Shown piece by piece: positions 38,046 to 46,970 of a DNA stretch of 64,000 nt. This DNA is from Xylophilus sp. GOD-11R (lineage in GTDB: Bacteria > Pseudomonadota > Gammaproteobacteria > Burkholderiales > Burkholderiaceae_C). The translations under genes and the position numbers were made by a program. How positions within the stretch are numbered: position 1 is the stretch's first letter; every line of letters begins with the position of its first letter. A model generated the notes under the pieces. It was given only the letters and a program-made list of their open reading frames with translations, did not search any database and was not told the DNA's origin. The stretch spans positions 3,782,001 through 3,846,000 of the forward strand of contig NZ_CP137854.1 in NCBI RefSeq assembly GCF_033546935.1, written 5' to 3'.

Positions 38046-39644
38046 TCATGGCAGCACGACCGAGGCTGGCAGGTGACGCCGCCCGGCCACGAGCACTTCC
38101 GGCAGCTCTTCGCCCAGGGCCAGGAGCCGGTCGAGATAGATGGTGGCGCACTGGCCCGGATCGGACTGCGCATGCCTTGCCTGCATCGTCGCGCGCAGGC
38201 TGGACGGATCGGCCTGGCCGGCGAAAGCCGGCAGGCGCGGATGCGCGAGCAGTTGCTGCCGCAGCGCCTTCATCATCGGCACGATCAGTACGTCGAACAC
38301 GATGCGATCGGCTTGCGTGCGACTCAAGCCCAGGGCCATGCGCCGCCGCAGACAGTCGTGCAGCGCCACGACCTTGCGGGCGTTCTGCATCATCCATTCC
38401 GCTCGGAAGCGCTCGGTGTGGCGCTCCAGCAGGCGCAACGCGGTACGGCGCCGGCCCTGGCTTTCGAGGTGCACCGACGCCATACGAAAGCACAGCACCG
38501 CCAACGCATTGCTCAGCAGCCCGAAGCCGAAGTTGACGCCGACCCTGCGTCGCTCGTCGACCGAACGCGTGAATTGCGCATCCAGGGTGTCGACCAGCGC
38601 CGCCGCGCCGTTGAGCGCCAGCACCGCCAGCGTGCTGCGGGCCATTTCACCCAGCAGCAGCCACGCGGCCTCGGCCGGCCCGCGCGCGCCACCCGCCATC
38701 TCGTCGTACTGCGCGCGTAAGCCCTCCAGCATCGCGTCCGGCACGGCGCGCAAGCGTTGCGCCACCGTGCTGTCGGCCTTCTCCACGGCCCGGAACAAGT
38801 GTCGCTCGATCGGTCGGCCGTGGTCATCGGCGCCTTCCATCGTGGCGTGGCGCCGCAGGGCCTGCAGGCAGCTTTCGGCCAGCGTGGTCGCCAGGGCAGC
38901 GGTACCCATGGTGATGCCGGCGGTGGTCAGCATGCCCGGCCGATCGTGGCGAAAATCCAGCGCCACGCCCAGCAGCGCGAATGCGAGCGGATGGGCCAAC
39001 TCACACATCAGGTCGCGGACATGGCCCGGCGCGAATTCCGCCTGCCGTTTCGCCACGGCCGCGCGCTGCTCGCGCACCTTTCGCATGGCGGCGCGACGCC
39101 TGGCTTTGTCGAGCGGCACGCCGTCGGGGCCGCACCGTGCCGGCACGGGAAATAAGTCCGATGCCGCGGCTGCTTCAAAGGCACGAGGACCCCACAGCGC
39201 ATGCCCCAAAGCCGTCGCGGCCGGCATCGCCAGACAGCGCGACAACAGGTGTGCCAGCGCCACCGGGGCGGCCACGACCGATGCCGCGATCACCGCTTGG
39301 CGCAGGCCCTCGGCATAGGTTTCGGAATCGGCCTCATCACGTGGCTCCCAGCCCAGCCACGCGCCCTGCCCGTTGCGCGAAACGGCTGTCAAGGCCAGGG
39401 CGTTGGCGGCGAAGAACACAGCGGCCTGGATGCCGCTGGCAAAAAATTCGTGCAACACGTCTCCCACGGCGTGCACGCCTGCCGAAAAGCAGGAAGCGGC
39501 GGCAGCACCCGGACTGTGCGGCAGGTCGGCCAGAACCGATGCCTGCATCGGCAGAACCACGTGCGCCACCGGCGCTTCTAGGGGGTCCGGCGGTCTGCGG
39601 GAGATGGCCGGCGCGGCCTGGTTGCGAAGATAAAAGGCGAACAT
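38046..39644 (-). CDS. Orphan 532-aa protein with hydrophobic segments, unknown function
   Basis: I recognise no family. The protein has an N-terminal hydrophobic region (about residues 70-95, ASGIQAAVFFAANALALTAV; and about 115-150, AVIAASVVAAPVALAHLLSR). A basic segment (ARRRAAMRKVREQRAAVAKR, about 180-200) follows. Further hydrophobic stretches appear near 210-250 and 335-355 (SSTLAVLALNGAAAL-like) and near 375-390, and the C-terminus is Arg-rich and soluble. Amphipathic segments with many Ala, Leu and Arg suggest a membrane-interacting or secreted protein; an effector role is speculative. ATG at 39644 has a GGGAAAG-like ribosome-binding site; ATG at 39548 is an alternative. Roughly 180-200 bp of empty sequence flank it on both sides, so it is a stand-alone gene. 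Confidence 0.65.
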   Translation of the reverse strand: MFAFYLRNQAAPAISRRPPDPLEAPVAHVVLPMQASVLADLPHSPGAAAASCFSAGVHAVGDVLHEFFASGIQAAVFFAANALALTAVSRNGQGAWLGWEPRDEADSETYAEGLRQAVIAASVVAAPVALAHLLSRCLAMPAATALGHALWGPRAFEAAAASDLFPVPARCGPDGVPLDKARRRAAMRKVREQRAAVAKRQAEFAPGHVRDLMCELAHPLAFALLGVALDFRHDRPGMLTTAGITMGTAALATTLAESCLQALRRHATMEGADDHGRPIERHLFRAVEKADSTVAQRLRAVPDAMLEGLRAQYDEMAGGARGPAEAAWLLLGEMARSTLAVLALNGAAALVDTLDAQFTRSVDERRRVGVNFGFGLLSNALAVLCFRMASVHLESQGRRRTALRLLERHTERFRAEWMMQNARKVVALHDCLRRRMALGLSRTQADRIVFDVLIVPMMKALRQQLLAHPRLPAFAGQADPSSLRATMQARHAQSDPGQCATIYLDRLLALGEELPEVLVAGRRHLPASVVLP

Positions 39645-39823
39645 GACTTTCCCGATGGACCGGCACGAAAACTACGGCCGGGGCCATCCTTCCCGGGGCG
39701 AATGCGCCGTCGAAGCCATGAACCGCAACGCATTGCACCGATCCGAAACCGATAAGCCGACAGGAACGGGCCACGTCGGCGCGGCGCCCGATTCGCCGCA
39801 TTTGTTTCCCTCACAATGGCGCA

Positions 39824-40687
39824 ATGGACCGTACCCACAACCTCAACGACCGCCGCATCGCCGACGCCTGGGCCACCCTGCAATCGCATGCCGACAGCGG
39901 CAATCCGCTGCAGGGCGATGCCTACCGCCTGGCATTTTCCGATCCGGAATTTCTGGTGCGCCGGGAAACCCGGGGCATCCGGCTGCAGCTGGAAATGCTC
40001 AAGCCCGACCTCGACCAGCAGGCCCAGGGCATCGACAACACCATCGTGGTCTACGGTAGCGCCCGCTTCCTGGCGCCCGACGAGGCCCAGGCCCTGCTCG
40101 AAGCCGCCGAGGCCGAAGGCGACGAAACCGCCATCGCCGCCGCCCAGCTGAAGGTGCGCAACGCCCGCTGGTACGAGCTGGCGCGGCTCTTCGCCCGTCT
40201 GGTCGCCACCGACAGCGAAGCCCGTCCGCGCGAGGAACGGCTCTACATCTGCACCGGCGGCGGCCCCGGCATCATGGAAGCGGCCAACCGGGGGGCGCAC
40301 GAGGCGGGCGCACTCAACGTGGGGTTGAACATCGCCCTGCCCTTCGAGCAGAGCGGCAACCGCTTCATCACGCCGAGCCTGTCCTTCAAATTCCACTACT
40401 TCGCGCTGCGCAAGATGCATTTCATGATGCGTGCAAAGGCGCTGGTGGCGTTTCCGGGCGGCTTCGGCACGCTCGATGAGCTGTTCGAGGTGCTGACCCT
40501 GGTGCAGACCGGCAAGTCCAAGCGCGTGCCCATCGTGCTGTTCGGCCGCGACTTCTGGACCCGCGTGATCAACTTCGACGTGCTGGTGGAAGAAGGCACG
40601 ATTTCGGCCAAGGATCTTTCGCTGTTCCACATCACGGACGATCCGCAGGATGCCTGGGACTACATCCAGGCCTTTTACCGGCTTTGA
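39824..40687 (+). CDS. LOG family protein (TIGR00730-type Rossmann fold)
   Basis: A 287-residue member of the LOG (lysine-decarboxylase-like) family. The core motifs TIVVYGSARFLAPDEA, ICTGGGPGIMEAANRGAHEA and the hallmark LVAFPGGFGTLDELFEVLT are intact, with the Arg (FALRKMHFMMRAK) and Glu of the active site present. Related LOG proteins are cytokinin riboside 5'-monophosphate phosphoribohydrolases or nucleotide 5'-monophosphate nucleosidases. This one has an extra N-terminal region of about 70 residues (MDRTHNLNDRRIADAWATLQ) compared with short plant-type LOGs, as in the longer proteobacterial group. ATG at 39824. It is a single plus-strand gene between two minus-strand neighbours, and a dispersed repeat lies just after its stop. 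Confidence 0.9.
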   Translation: MDRTHNLNDRRIADAWATLQSHADSGNPLQGDAYRLAFSDPEFLVRRETRGIRLQLEMLKPDLDQQAQGIDNTIVVYGSARFLAPDEAQALLEAAEAEGDETAIAAAQLKVRNARWYELARLFARLVATDSEARPREERLYICTGGGPGIMEAANRGAHEAGALNVGLNIALPFEQSGNRFITPSLSFKFHYFALRKMHFMMRAKALVAFPGGFGTLDELFEVLTLVQTGKSKRVPIVLFGRDFWTRVINFDVLVEEGTISAKDLSLFHITDDPQDAWDYIQAFYRL

Positions 40688-40689
40688 CT

Positions 40690-40815
40690 CTCCCCCAGGC
40701 TACGCACTTCGTGTCTTCGCCTACCCCCTTGCGGGGGCGGTTGCTGGCTTGGCGTAGCCTCGCCGCATCGCCCTGGAGGTAGTCGGCCTGCGCTTTGCGC
40801 TGGGCTCCGCCGGGG
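40690..40815. repeat. Intergenic repeat related to the 17-kb array (inverted copy)
   Basis: The gene-free spacer after the LOG gene contains CCCCCAGGCT, ACTTCGTGT, then CCTACCCCCTTGCGGGGGCG. The reverse complement of 17080-17122 carries the same succession (CCCCCAGGCT, ACTTCGTGT, CCACCCCCTCCGGGGGCG). The CCCCC...GGGGG segment forms a short hairpin. I read it as one diverged, opposite-orientation copy of the same dispersed family; no A/T terminator runs are seen here. Confidence 0.55.
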
Positions 40816-40824
40816 GGCTTCGGT

Positions 40825-42018
40825 TTACGGGCGATGCTCGGCGTGGCCGTCGCCGCGCTCGAGGCCCCGGACGGCGCGGGTGCCGAGGGCGACGACGCCG
40901 GAGACCATCCAGAAGACACCGCCGATGCCCAGCACCGAGCCGGCCGCGCCGAAGAGCACGGGCACCGCCACGCTGGACGCATTGATGACCATCAGCCGCA
41001 AACCCAATGCCTCGCCCTGGCGCGAGGGCGGGGTGATGTGGTGCAGCATGCTCATCACCATGGGCTGCACCGCGCCGAGCGCGAAGCCGAGCAGCACCGA
41101 GCACACGCCCATGCTGGTGGCGCTGTGCAGAAACGGGTAGACGGCGAACAGCGCGGCCGTGGTCAGGGTCGATACGGTGATCACGTCGCGCTCCTCTCGG
41201 CCGGCCGTGAGCGCCGGCAGCACGATGCGGATCAGCGCGGCGGCGATCGCGAACACGCCCAGGATGGTGCCGATGGTCGAAGCGCCAAGGCCGCGTTCGT
41301 GGCCCAGCAGCGGCACGACGAAGGCATGCACGTCCCAGCTCGACGATTGCAGCCAGTTGCAGAACAGCAGGCGCCGGAACATCGGGGCGCGCAGCAGGTC
41401 GATGGCGCTGCCCGATACGCCGGCCAAGCCGGCCGGGCGCGGTTCGGGATCGATTTCGACCACGCCACGGCCCAGGTACCAGGCCGCCAGCGGCAGCAGC
41501 GCCATCACCAGGAACGCGGCCCGAAAGCCCCACAGGTCGCCCGCCTGCGCACCCGCATGGTCGATGAGCAGGCCGGCGCCGAAAGGGCCGATGAAGTTGC
41601 CCACCGCCGGCGCGATGGCGAGCCAGCTGAAAGCCTGCTTGAGCTGCGTCGGATCGCTGGATGCCCGGCCGACGTGGCGCTGCAGCGCGATCACGACCGC
41701 GCCGGTCGCGCCACCTGTCATCAGCGCCGCGACACAGAACACCGGATAGAACGGAAAGATCGCCGCCAGGCCGGCGCCGACGCAGGACACTCCCGCTGCC
41801 AGCGACACCGGCAGCGCCACGCCGTGCCGGTCGGCGAAGCGCCCTGCCGGCAACGCCAGAAAGACCTGGGTGAGCGCGAAGAGTGCGATCAGCAGGCCGA
41901 CCGCCGCCGCGCTGTAACCCTGCTGCAGGGCCAGCAGCGGAACGGCCAGCCGCGTGCCGGCCATGGTCGAGTGGATGAAGACCTGGATGGGAATGACGCG
42001 CGATAGCTGGGGACTCAT
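40825..42018 (-). CDS. MFS transporter
   Basis: A 397-residue major facilitator superfamily protein with about 12 hydrophobic segments. Motif A after helix 2 reads LPAGRFADRHGVALPVSLAA. A GAVVIALQRHVGRASSDPTQ loop and APAVGNFIGPFGAGLLIDHA (helix 5, motif C-like) follow, and ITPPSRQGEALGLRLMVINA lies in the second half. The pattern suits a drug/metabolite exporter, but no substrate can be named. ATG at 42018 (MSPQLSRVIPIQVFIHSTMA). It is transcribed toward the dispersed repeat at 40.7 kb and lies about 70 bp downstream of rmuC on the same strand. Confidence 0.85.
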   Translation of the reverse strand: MSPQLSRVIPIQVFIHSTMAGTRLAVPLLALQQGYSAAAVGLLIALFALTQVFLALPAGRFADRHGVALPVSLAAGVSCVGAGLAAIFPFYPVFCVAALMTGGATGAVVIALQRHVGRASSDPTQLKQAFSWLAIAPAVGNFIGPFGAGLLIDHAGAQAGDLWGFRAAFLVMALLPLAAWYLGRGVVEIDPEPRPAGLAGVSGSAIDLLRAPMFRRLLFCNWLQSSSWDVHAFVVPLLGHERGLGASTIGTILGVFAIAAALIRIVLPALTAGREERDVITVSTLTTAALFAVYPFLHSATSMGVCSVLLGFALGAVQPMVMSMLHHITPPSRQGEALGLRLMVINASSVAVPVLFGAAGSVLGIGGVFWMVSGVVALGTRAVRGLERGDGHAEHRP

Positions 42019-42089
42019 CAGGGCTTGCTTCTTGTCTCGTTATTTCTTGGTTTTCTGCTTGATCGTCCGATGCGCAAGGCCGGGCCGCG

Positions 42090-43631
42090 CTATCCGGGCA
42101 GGCTGGGCAGCCCCTTGTCGGCCGGAGGTTCGGCGAAGAGGTCCGGATCGGGCAGCGCGCCTTCCAGCGCATTCGGCGTGAAGCTCTTGGTCGGCTTGAC
42201 GCCGAGGTCGCGCAGCCGTTCGGCCTGGGCGATGGCATTGCCGCGGCCGGCCTTGAGCCGCTTGAAGGCTTCGCCGTAGGACTTCTGCGCCTTGTCGAGC
42301 GACTTGCCGATTTCCTCCAGATCGCCTACGAAGGCGGCGAGCTTGTCGTACAGGTCGGCGCCGCGCCGCGCGATTTCCTGCGCATTGCGGTTCTGCTGCT
42401 CCTGACGCCAAAGATGCGCCACGGTGCGCACCACGAAGAGCAAGGTCGACGGGCTCACCAGCAGCACGTTACGGCGCCACGCATCCATGAAGAGCTGCTC
42501 GTCGGCGCCCACGGCCAGCATGAAGGCCGGCTCGATCGGCACGAACATCAGCACGAAGTCCAGCGTCTTCAAGCTGTAGAGCTGCTGGTAGTTGCGCGCG
42601 GCCAGTCCTTCGATGTGCGAGCGCACCGAGGCCAGGTGCTTGCGCTGCGCCAGAGCGCGTGCCTCGTCGGTCTCGGCGCTGACGCATTCCTCGTAGGCGA
42701 TCAGCGACACCTTGGCGTCGACCACCAGCTTGCGCTCCTCGGGCAGGTGGATGATCACGTCGGGCTGCGCCCGGCTGCCGTCCTCGCGCACATGGTTCTG
42801 CTGCACGTGGTATTCGATGTCGCGGCGCAGGCCGGAGGCTTCGAGCACCCGCTCCAGGATCAGCTCGCCCCAGTTGCCCTGCGCCTTGGAGCTGCCCTTG
42901 AGCGCGTTGGTCAGGCTGCGGGCTTCCTCGCCGAGCAGCTTGTTGAGGTCCATCAGCTGGGTCACCTGCTGCGACAGCGCCGAGCGCTGCTTGCCCTCGG
43001 CGTCGTAGAACTGTTCGACCTTGCCCTGGAAGTCGGCCAGGCGCATGCGCAGCGGATCGAGCAGGCCGCCGAGGCTGGCCTGGTTCTGTTCGGCGAAGCG
43101 TTTGCTCTTTTCTTCCAGGATGTCGTTGGCCAGGGTCTTGAACTGGTTGCCCAGCACCTCGCGTGCTTCCTGCAGCAGCGCGAGCTTTTCGCCGGATTGC
43201 TGGCGTTCGGCCGACAACTGGGTCTCCAGCGTGGCCTCGCGGGCGCGAGATTGCGAGAGCTCCGCCGCCAGCGACCGGGCGCGCTCCGCCGCTTCAGCCA
43301 ACTCATGGCGCAAGGGTTCGACGCGGGCGGCGCGTTCCTGCCAGGCGGCGCGCTCGTCGCGGGCGGCGTCCAGGGCTTCGCGCTGCGCCTGGGCGTCGAG
43401 GCGCAAGGCGCGCGACTCTTCCATCCAGGTTTCACGCTCGGCGGCCAGCCCGCGTGCGCGCTCGGTCGCGGTGGCGATCTCTGCCAGGCTTTCGGCACGC
43501 GCACGCACCAGGGCGGCATCGGTCTGCGCGTCGGCGTCTTCGCGGAGCTTGCGCCGCGCCAACCACCAGCCACCGGCCAGGCCGAGCAATAGAGCGATGC
43601 AGGCGACGATCGCGTCGAGGGCTCCGGTCAT
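42090..43631 (-). CDS. rmuC: DNA recombination protein RmuC
   Basis: A 513-residue RmuC-family protein. An N-terminal membrane anchor ([20 protein letters not shown], about residues 2-21) is followed by a long Arg/Glu/Ala-rich coiled coil (about 25-190, [20 protein letters not shown] onward). The conserved RmuC domain comes next: [18 protein letters not shown] region near 245, [36 protein letters not shown] and [18 protein letters not shown], then [20 protein letters not shown]. The restriction-endonuclease-like core (DVIIHL ... VDAKVS) suggests nuclease activity; RmuC limits certain DNA rearrangements. ATG at 43631 is chosen because the membrane anchor begins directly after it; the frame upstream to 43823 has no family match. 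Confidence 0.9.
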   Translation of the reverse strand: MTGALDAIVACIALLLGLAGGWWLARRKLREDADAQTDAALVRARAESLAEIATATERARGLAAERETWMEESRALRLDAQAQREALDAARDERAAWQERAARVEPLRHELAEAAERARSLAAELSQSRAREATLETQLSAERQQSGEKLALLQEAREVLGNQFKTLANDILEEKSKRFAEQNQASLGGLLDPLRMRLADFQGKVEQFYDAEGKQRSALSQQVTQLMDLNKLLGEEARSLTNALKGSSKAQGNWGELILERVLEASGLRRDIEYHVQQNHVREDGSRAQPDVIIHLPEERKLVVDAKVSLIAYEECVSAETDEARALAQRKHLASVRSHIEGLAARNYQQLYSLKTLDFVLMFVPIEPAFMLAVGADEQLFMDAWRRNVLLVSPSTLLFVVRTVAHLWRQEQQNRNAQEIARRGADLYDKLAAFVGDLEEIGKSLDKAQKSYGEAFKRLKAGRGNAIAQAERLRDLGVKPTKSFTPNALEGALPDPDLFAEPPADKGLPSLPG

Positions 43632-43850
43632 GCGGGGCGCCCTCCGCAGAAACGGACGAGCGGAATACGGGAAAGGGTCATCAGGGGAATCGGAAGCAAG
43701 CAAACCATCGGTCGACGCACCGCTGCCCAGGCGTGGCCGATGGTGTCGAGTGGTCGAAAGAAAGGCATGAATCGGGCGAGACGGCGCGTCATGTGTCCGG
43801 CCGCCGCCCAGGCAATCCGACATTTTGCACCGGCCTTGCCGTGCCGGCGC

Positions 43851-44780
43851 TCAGATTCGCCACTGAGTCCATCGGCGGGCGTATTCGAGCGCCACCGCGA
43901 ACGTGGTTTCCTGTACCCGCAAGGTGTCGGCCAGATCCCGACCGTAGCCGCCGGCCATCGAGAACGCTACCGGCAGGCGGCGCTGCCAGGCCCAGTCGAA
44001 CACCCGGCGGTCGCGTGCCTCCATGCCGTCGAAACTCAGCTTGAGCCGGCCGAGCCGGTCGCCCTCGTGGGGATCGGCGCCGGCGAGGAAAAAGACGAAA
44101 TCGGCGTCGAAACGGGCGTCGAGTTCGGCCAGCGCCCATTCGAGCGCGGCCAGGTATTCGGCGTCGCCACAGCCATCGGGCAGATCGACGTCGAGGTCGC
44201 CGGGCTCGCGGCGAAAGGGATAGTTCTTGGCCCCGTGCAAGGACAGGGTGAAAACATCCGGGTCGTCCCGGAAGATGACCGCGGTCCCATCGCCCTGGTG
44301 CACGTCGCAATCGACAACCGCCACCCGCAAAGGCCGGCGCGCCTTCCGGGCATGCTCGGCCTGCAGCAAACGGGCTGCCACCGCCACATCGTTGAATACA
44401 CAAAAACCGCTGCCCGCATCGCGCCGGGCATGGTGTGTGCCGCCTGCCAGGTTGGCCGCAACGCCGTGGACCAGCGCCTGCCGCGCCGCCGCGATCGTGG
44501 CACCCACCGAATGCCGCGCGCGCTCGGCCATGGCCACCGACCATGGGAATCCGATGTCGCGCAGGATGGCCGGATCCAGACTGCCGTCGGCCACCGCGCG
44601 GACGTAGCCGGGCGTGTGGACCAGGGCCAATTCACCATCGGTCGCGGCCGGCGCAGGATGGATCTCCACCTCCGGTCGATTGGCGCGGAGCCGGTCGCGC
44701 AATGCCCCGTATTTCGACATGGGAAAACGGTGACCGGCCGGCAAGGGAAGGACGAAACGGTCGGCGTAATAAGCGTGCAT
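43851..44780 (-). CDS. Histone deacetylase-like (class II / AcuC-type) amidohydrolase
   Basis: A 309-residue member of the histone deacetylase superfamily. It has the zinc-site motifs [21 protein letters not shown] (tandem His), [20 protein letters not shown] (Asp and His ligands) and [18 protein letters not shown] (Asp ligand). [18 protein letters not shown] carries the C-terminal Gly-Gly-Tyr motif. Bacterial homologues deacetylate acetylpolyamines, acetoin-related or protein substrates; the specific one here is unknown. ATG at 44780 begins [20 protein letters not shown], which matches family N-termini; the frame is open to 44858. It is divergent from the phasin gene, with about 200 bp between starts. 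Confidence 0.88.
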   Translation of the reverse strand: MHAYYADRFVLPLPAGHRFPMSKYGALRDRLRANRPEVEIHPAPAATDGELALVHTPGYVRAVADGSLDPAILRDIGFPWSVAMAERARHSVGATIAAARQALVHGVAANLAGGTHHARRDAGSGFCVFNDVAVAARLLQAEHARKARRPLRVAVVDCDVHQGDGTAVIFRDDPDVFTLSLHGAKNYPFRREPGDLDVDLPDGCGDAEYLAALEWALAELDARFDADFVFFLAGADPHEGDRLGRLKLSFDGMEARDRRVFDWAWQRRLPVAFSMAGGYGRDLADTLRVQETTFAVALEYARRWTQWRI

Positions 44781-44866
44781 CAGAGAAGAATTCAGGCCCA
44801 CCGTCGGGCGCGACAGACCATGGATTGGACCTTCGCAAAGAAAATTGCTGCACCGCACAAATCCGC

Positions 44867-44917
44867 TAGGCAGCTACCGAACTTATCTTTATACTTGTGT
44901 ATGTTGCAGTGCAACAT
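44867..44917 (+). promoter_or_regulatory. Candidate phasin promoter with 17-bp palindrome (putative PhaR operator)
   Basis: TAGGCA (44867-44872), a 17-bp spacer and TATACT (44890-44895) resemble a sigma-70 promoter. A perfect palindrome, ATGTTGCA-G-TGCAACAT (44901-44917), begins about where transcription would start, 65 bp before the phasin ATG. PhaR repressors of phasin genes bind TGC-containing symmetric sites; this assignment is inferred, and no phaR gene is in the window. Confidence 0.5.
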
Positions 44918-44981
44918 AACGTGTGCAGACGTCGTCCCTGGGCTGATACCGCCCACCTTTTCAACACCTAGGAGAAAGCCC

Positions 44982-45551
44982 ATGAACGCAACGCCCGAAC
45001 AACTCATCGCCGCCAACAAGGCCAATGTCGACACCATTTTCAGCCTGACCGCCAAGGCCTTCGAAAGCCTGGAAAAGCTGGTCGAACTGAACATGACCGC
45101 CTCGCGCGCCGCGCTGGCCGATGTCGCCGAGCACACCCAAGCCATGATGGGCGCCAAGGACGCGCAAGAGATTCTCGCTCTGCAAGCCAGCGCGCTGCAG
45201 CCGATCGCCGAGAAGACCGCCGCCTACAGCCGCCACCTCTACGACATCGCATCCGCCGCCGGCGCTGAACTGGGCAAGACCGTCGAAGGCAAGGCCGCCG
45301 ACGCACAGACCACCTTGTCCGGCATGGTCGACGCCGCCGCCCGCAATGCACCGGCCGGTTCCGAAACCGCTGTCGCCGTCATGAAGAGCGCGGTCGCCGC
45401 CGCCAACAACGTGGCCGACTCGATGCAGAAGGCGGTCAAGCAAGCCTCCGACATGATGGAAGCCAACTACAACGCGGTTTCCGCCCAGGCCGTGAACGCA
45501 GCGCGCACCACCGGCGCCGCCACGACCAGCGCAGCTCGCAAGCGCGCCTGA
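44982..45551 (+). CDS. phaP: Phasin family protein
   Basis: A 189-residue phasin, the small amphipathic protein that coats polyhydroxyalkanoate granules and controls their number and size. The Phasin_2 region covers about residues 5-110 ([60 protein letters not shown]). An Ala-rich C-terminal helix ends with basic residues (TTSAARKRA). An AGGAGA ribosome-binding site lies eight bases before ATG 44982, and a strong terminator follows 24 bp after the stop, so it is monocistronic. The palindrome upstream suggests repression when no granules are present. PHA synthase genes are not in the window. Confidence 0.92.
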   Translation: MNATPEQLIAANKANVDTIFSLTAKAFESLEKLVELNMTASRAALADVAEHTQAMMGAKDAQEILALQASALQPIAEKTAAYSRHLYDIASAAGAELGKTVEGKAADAQTTLSGMVDAAARNAPAGSETAVAVMKSAVAAANNVADSMQKAVKQASDMMEANYNAVSAQAVNAARTTGAATTSAARKRA

Positions 45552-45575
45552 TCTTCGCTTTCCGTATCGCTTTAG

Positions 45576-45598
45576 ACGCCCGGCTTGCCGGGCGTTTT
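45576..45598 (+). terminator. Rho-independent terminator of the phasin gene
   Basis: ACGCCCGG, loop CTTG, CCGGGCGT followed by TTT: an 8-bp perfect stem with a short T-run, 24 bp after the phasin stop codon. Confidence 0.85.
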
Positions 45599-45666
45599 GC
45601 ATTTTCCGAGGTCGTGTCGCCCGGTCATAATTGACGTTTACGTCAAAGATAACCAGGAGACATGCC

Positions 45667-46425
45667 ATGGAAGTCGCAGGCAAGGTATTCATCGTGACCG
45701 GCGGTGCGTCGGGTCTGGGCGAAGGCACGGCCCGCATGCTGGCCGGCAAGGGCGGCATCGTCGTCATCGCCGATCTGCAGGAAGCGCCCGGAAAGGCGCT
45801 CGCCCAGGAGATCGGCGGCGCATTCGTGCGGTGCGATGTGACGCAGGAAACCGATGCACGGTCGGCGGTCTCGCAGGCTGTGGAACTCGGCGCGCTGTAC
45901 GGACTGGTGAACTGCGCCGGAATCGCCCCGGCCGCCCGGACGGTCGGAAAATCGGGCGTGCACGCGCTCGAACCGTTCCAGCGCACGGTGGCGATCAATC
46001 TGTTCGGCACCTTCAACATGATTCGCCTGGCTGCAGAGGCCATGGCGAAGAACCCACCGCTTCCAACCGGCGAGCGGGGCGCCATCGTGTCGACCGCGTC
46101 GGTGGCAGCCTATGACGGGCAGATCGGACAGGCGGCCTATGCCGCGTCCAAAGGCGGAATCGTCGGCATGACCTTGCCGATCGCACGAGACCTGGCGAGC
46201 CTGGGCATTCGCAACATGACGGTCGCGCCCGGCATCTTCGGCACGCCCATGGTCTTCGGCATGCCGCAGGAAGTTCAGGATGCGTTGGCCGCTGGCATCC
46301 CTTTTCCGTCTCGCCTGGGAACACCGCTCGATTTCGCCCGGCTGGTGTTGCACATCTTCGAAAACGAAATGCTGAACGGCGAAGTCATCCGGCTGGATGG
46401 CGCCATACGCCTGGCGCCTCGCTGA
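45667..46425 (+). CDS. SDR family oxidoreductase (3-hydroxyacyl-CoA dehydrogenase type-2-like)
   Basis: A 252-residue short-chain dehydrogenase. The cofactor-binding motif is VTGGASGLGEGTARML near residue 13, followed by the VIADLQEAPG acidic strand end that favours NAD(H), the NCAGIAP motif, the catalytic Ser in VSTASVAAYDGQIGQAAYAA and the YxxxK pair (Tyr and Lys in AYAASKGG). Sequence features such as GEGTARMLAGKGGIVVIADL and the C-terminal LVLHIFENEMLNGEVIRLDG resemble the HSD17B10-type 3-hydroxyacyl-CoA dehydrogenases of fatty acid or branched-chain oxidation. ATG at 45667 has AGGAGA eight bases upstream; an in-frame ATG at 45631 lacks one. It follows the phasin terminator, so any link with polyhydroxyalkanoate metabolism is circumstantial. 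Confidence 0.88.
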   Translation: MEVAGKVFIVTGGASGLGEGTARMLAGKGGIVVIADLQEAPGKALAQEIGGAFVRCDVTQETDARSAVSQAVELGALYGLVNCAGIAPAARTVGKSGVHALEPFQRTVAINLFGTFNMIRLAAEAMAKNPPLPTGERGAIVSTASVAAYDGQIGQAAYAASKGGIVGMTLPIARDLASLGIRNMTVAPGIFGTPMVFGMPQEVQDALAAGIPFPSRLGTPLDFARLVLHIFENEMLNGEVIRLDGAIRLAPR

Positions 46426-46437
46426 ATCAACAGATGA

Positions 46438-46710
46438 TTAGAGCGTAGCGCCGTACTTGAGGCGGAAGCCACGCTCCATGCGCTGGCACGCTTCGGTCAT
46501 GTCGCGACGTTGCTCCGGTCCAGGAGCACGGCGCTCGATGCCCTTCCAGCACTCGGCAATGATGAGCCGATCGCTATCGAGATGCTGTCCGGTTCCACCG
46601 CCCGACGCAAAGCCGTAGACCAGCAGGCACAGCAGCAGCGCCCCGATCACGATCACGGGCTGCGGAATCATGCCGCGCTCCACGGGTGGAGGTATCAGCC
46701 TGGTTTCCAT
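46438..46710 (-). CDS. Small single-pass membrane protein, unknown function
   Basis: A 90-residue protein. A hydrophobic segment (about residues 16-38, IPQPVIVIGALLLCLLVYGF) is followed by a Gly-rich turn and a soluble tail with two Cys (LIIAECWKGIERRAPGPE, MTEACQRMERGFRLKYG) that might form a disulfide. I know no family. ATG at 46710 has an AAGGAAA ribosome-binding site. It converges on the SDR gene with a 12-bp gap, and on the other side a roughly 260-bp AT-richer region separates it from the first DUF1800 gene, which is divergent. Low risk of being spurious, because the ribosome-binding site and membrane topology are good. Confidence 0.6.
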   Translation of the reverse strand: METRLIPPPVERGMIPQPVIVIGALLLCLLVYGFASGGGTGQHLDSDRLIIAECWKGIERRAPGPEQRRDMTEACQRMERGFRLKYGATL

Positions 46711-46952
46711 CGGATTTCCTTGGTATCGCAAACTGCAACGGTACATGTAAGCAAATGCTTAGTTTGTAGGACATATACCTGTCACCGTTAGCACTTTCGG
46801 ACCCACGTTCCTTCTCTACAACAGATGGAAGCAAGGCCTGGGGAAAACCCTCGCCCGCCCAGGTCATTCAGCCCTGGAACTGCGCGCCATACGACGGTCA
46901 ATTCACGTGCTCATTTTTTAGGCAAATTCATACACTGCCGACCTCGCACGTT

Positions 46953-46962
46953 AGTTGCAATT
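46953..46962 (+). promoter_or_regulatory. Leader element AGTTGCAATT before DUF1800 copy 1
   Basis: The same 10-mer, AGTTGCAATT, occurs 8 bases before the start codon of both DUF1800 genes (here and at 50757-50766). It contains the palindrome TTGCAA. It sits where a ribosome-binding site would be, so it may be a translational or operator element retained after the duplication. Confidence 0.45.
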
Positions 46963-46970
46963 TGAGACGT

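Noticed and set aside
42090..44780. rmuC plus deacetylase-like gene considered as a defence island
   Set aside because: Both are common chromosomal genes, RmuC is not restricted to defence loci, and no toxin, nuclease or helicase partner is nearby.
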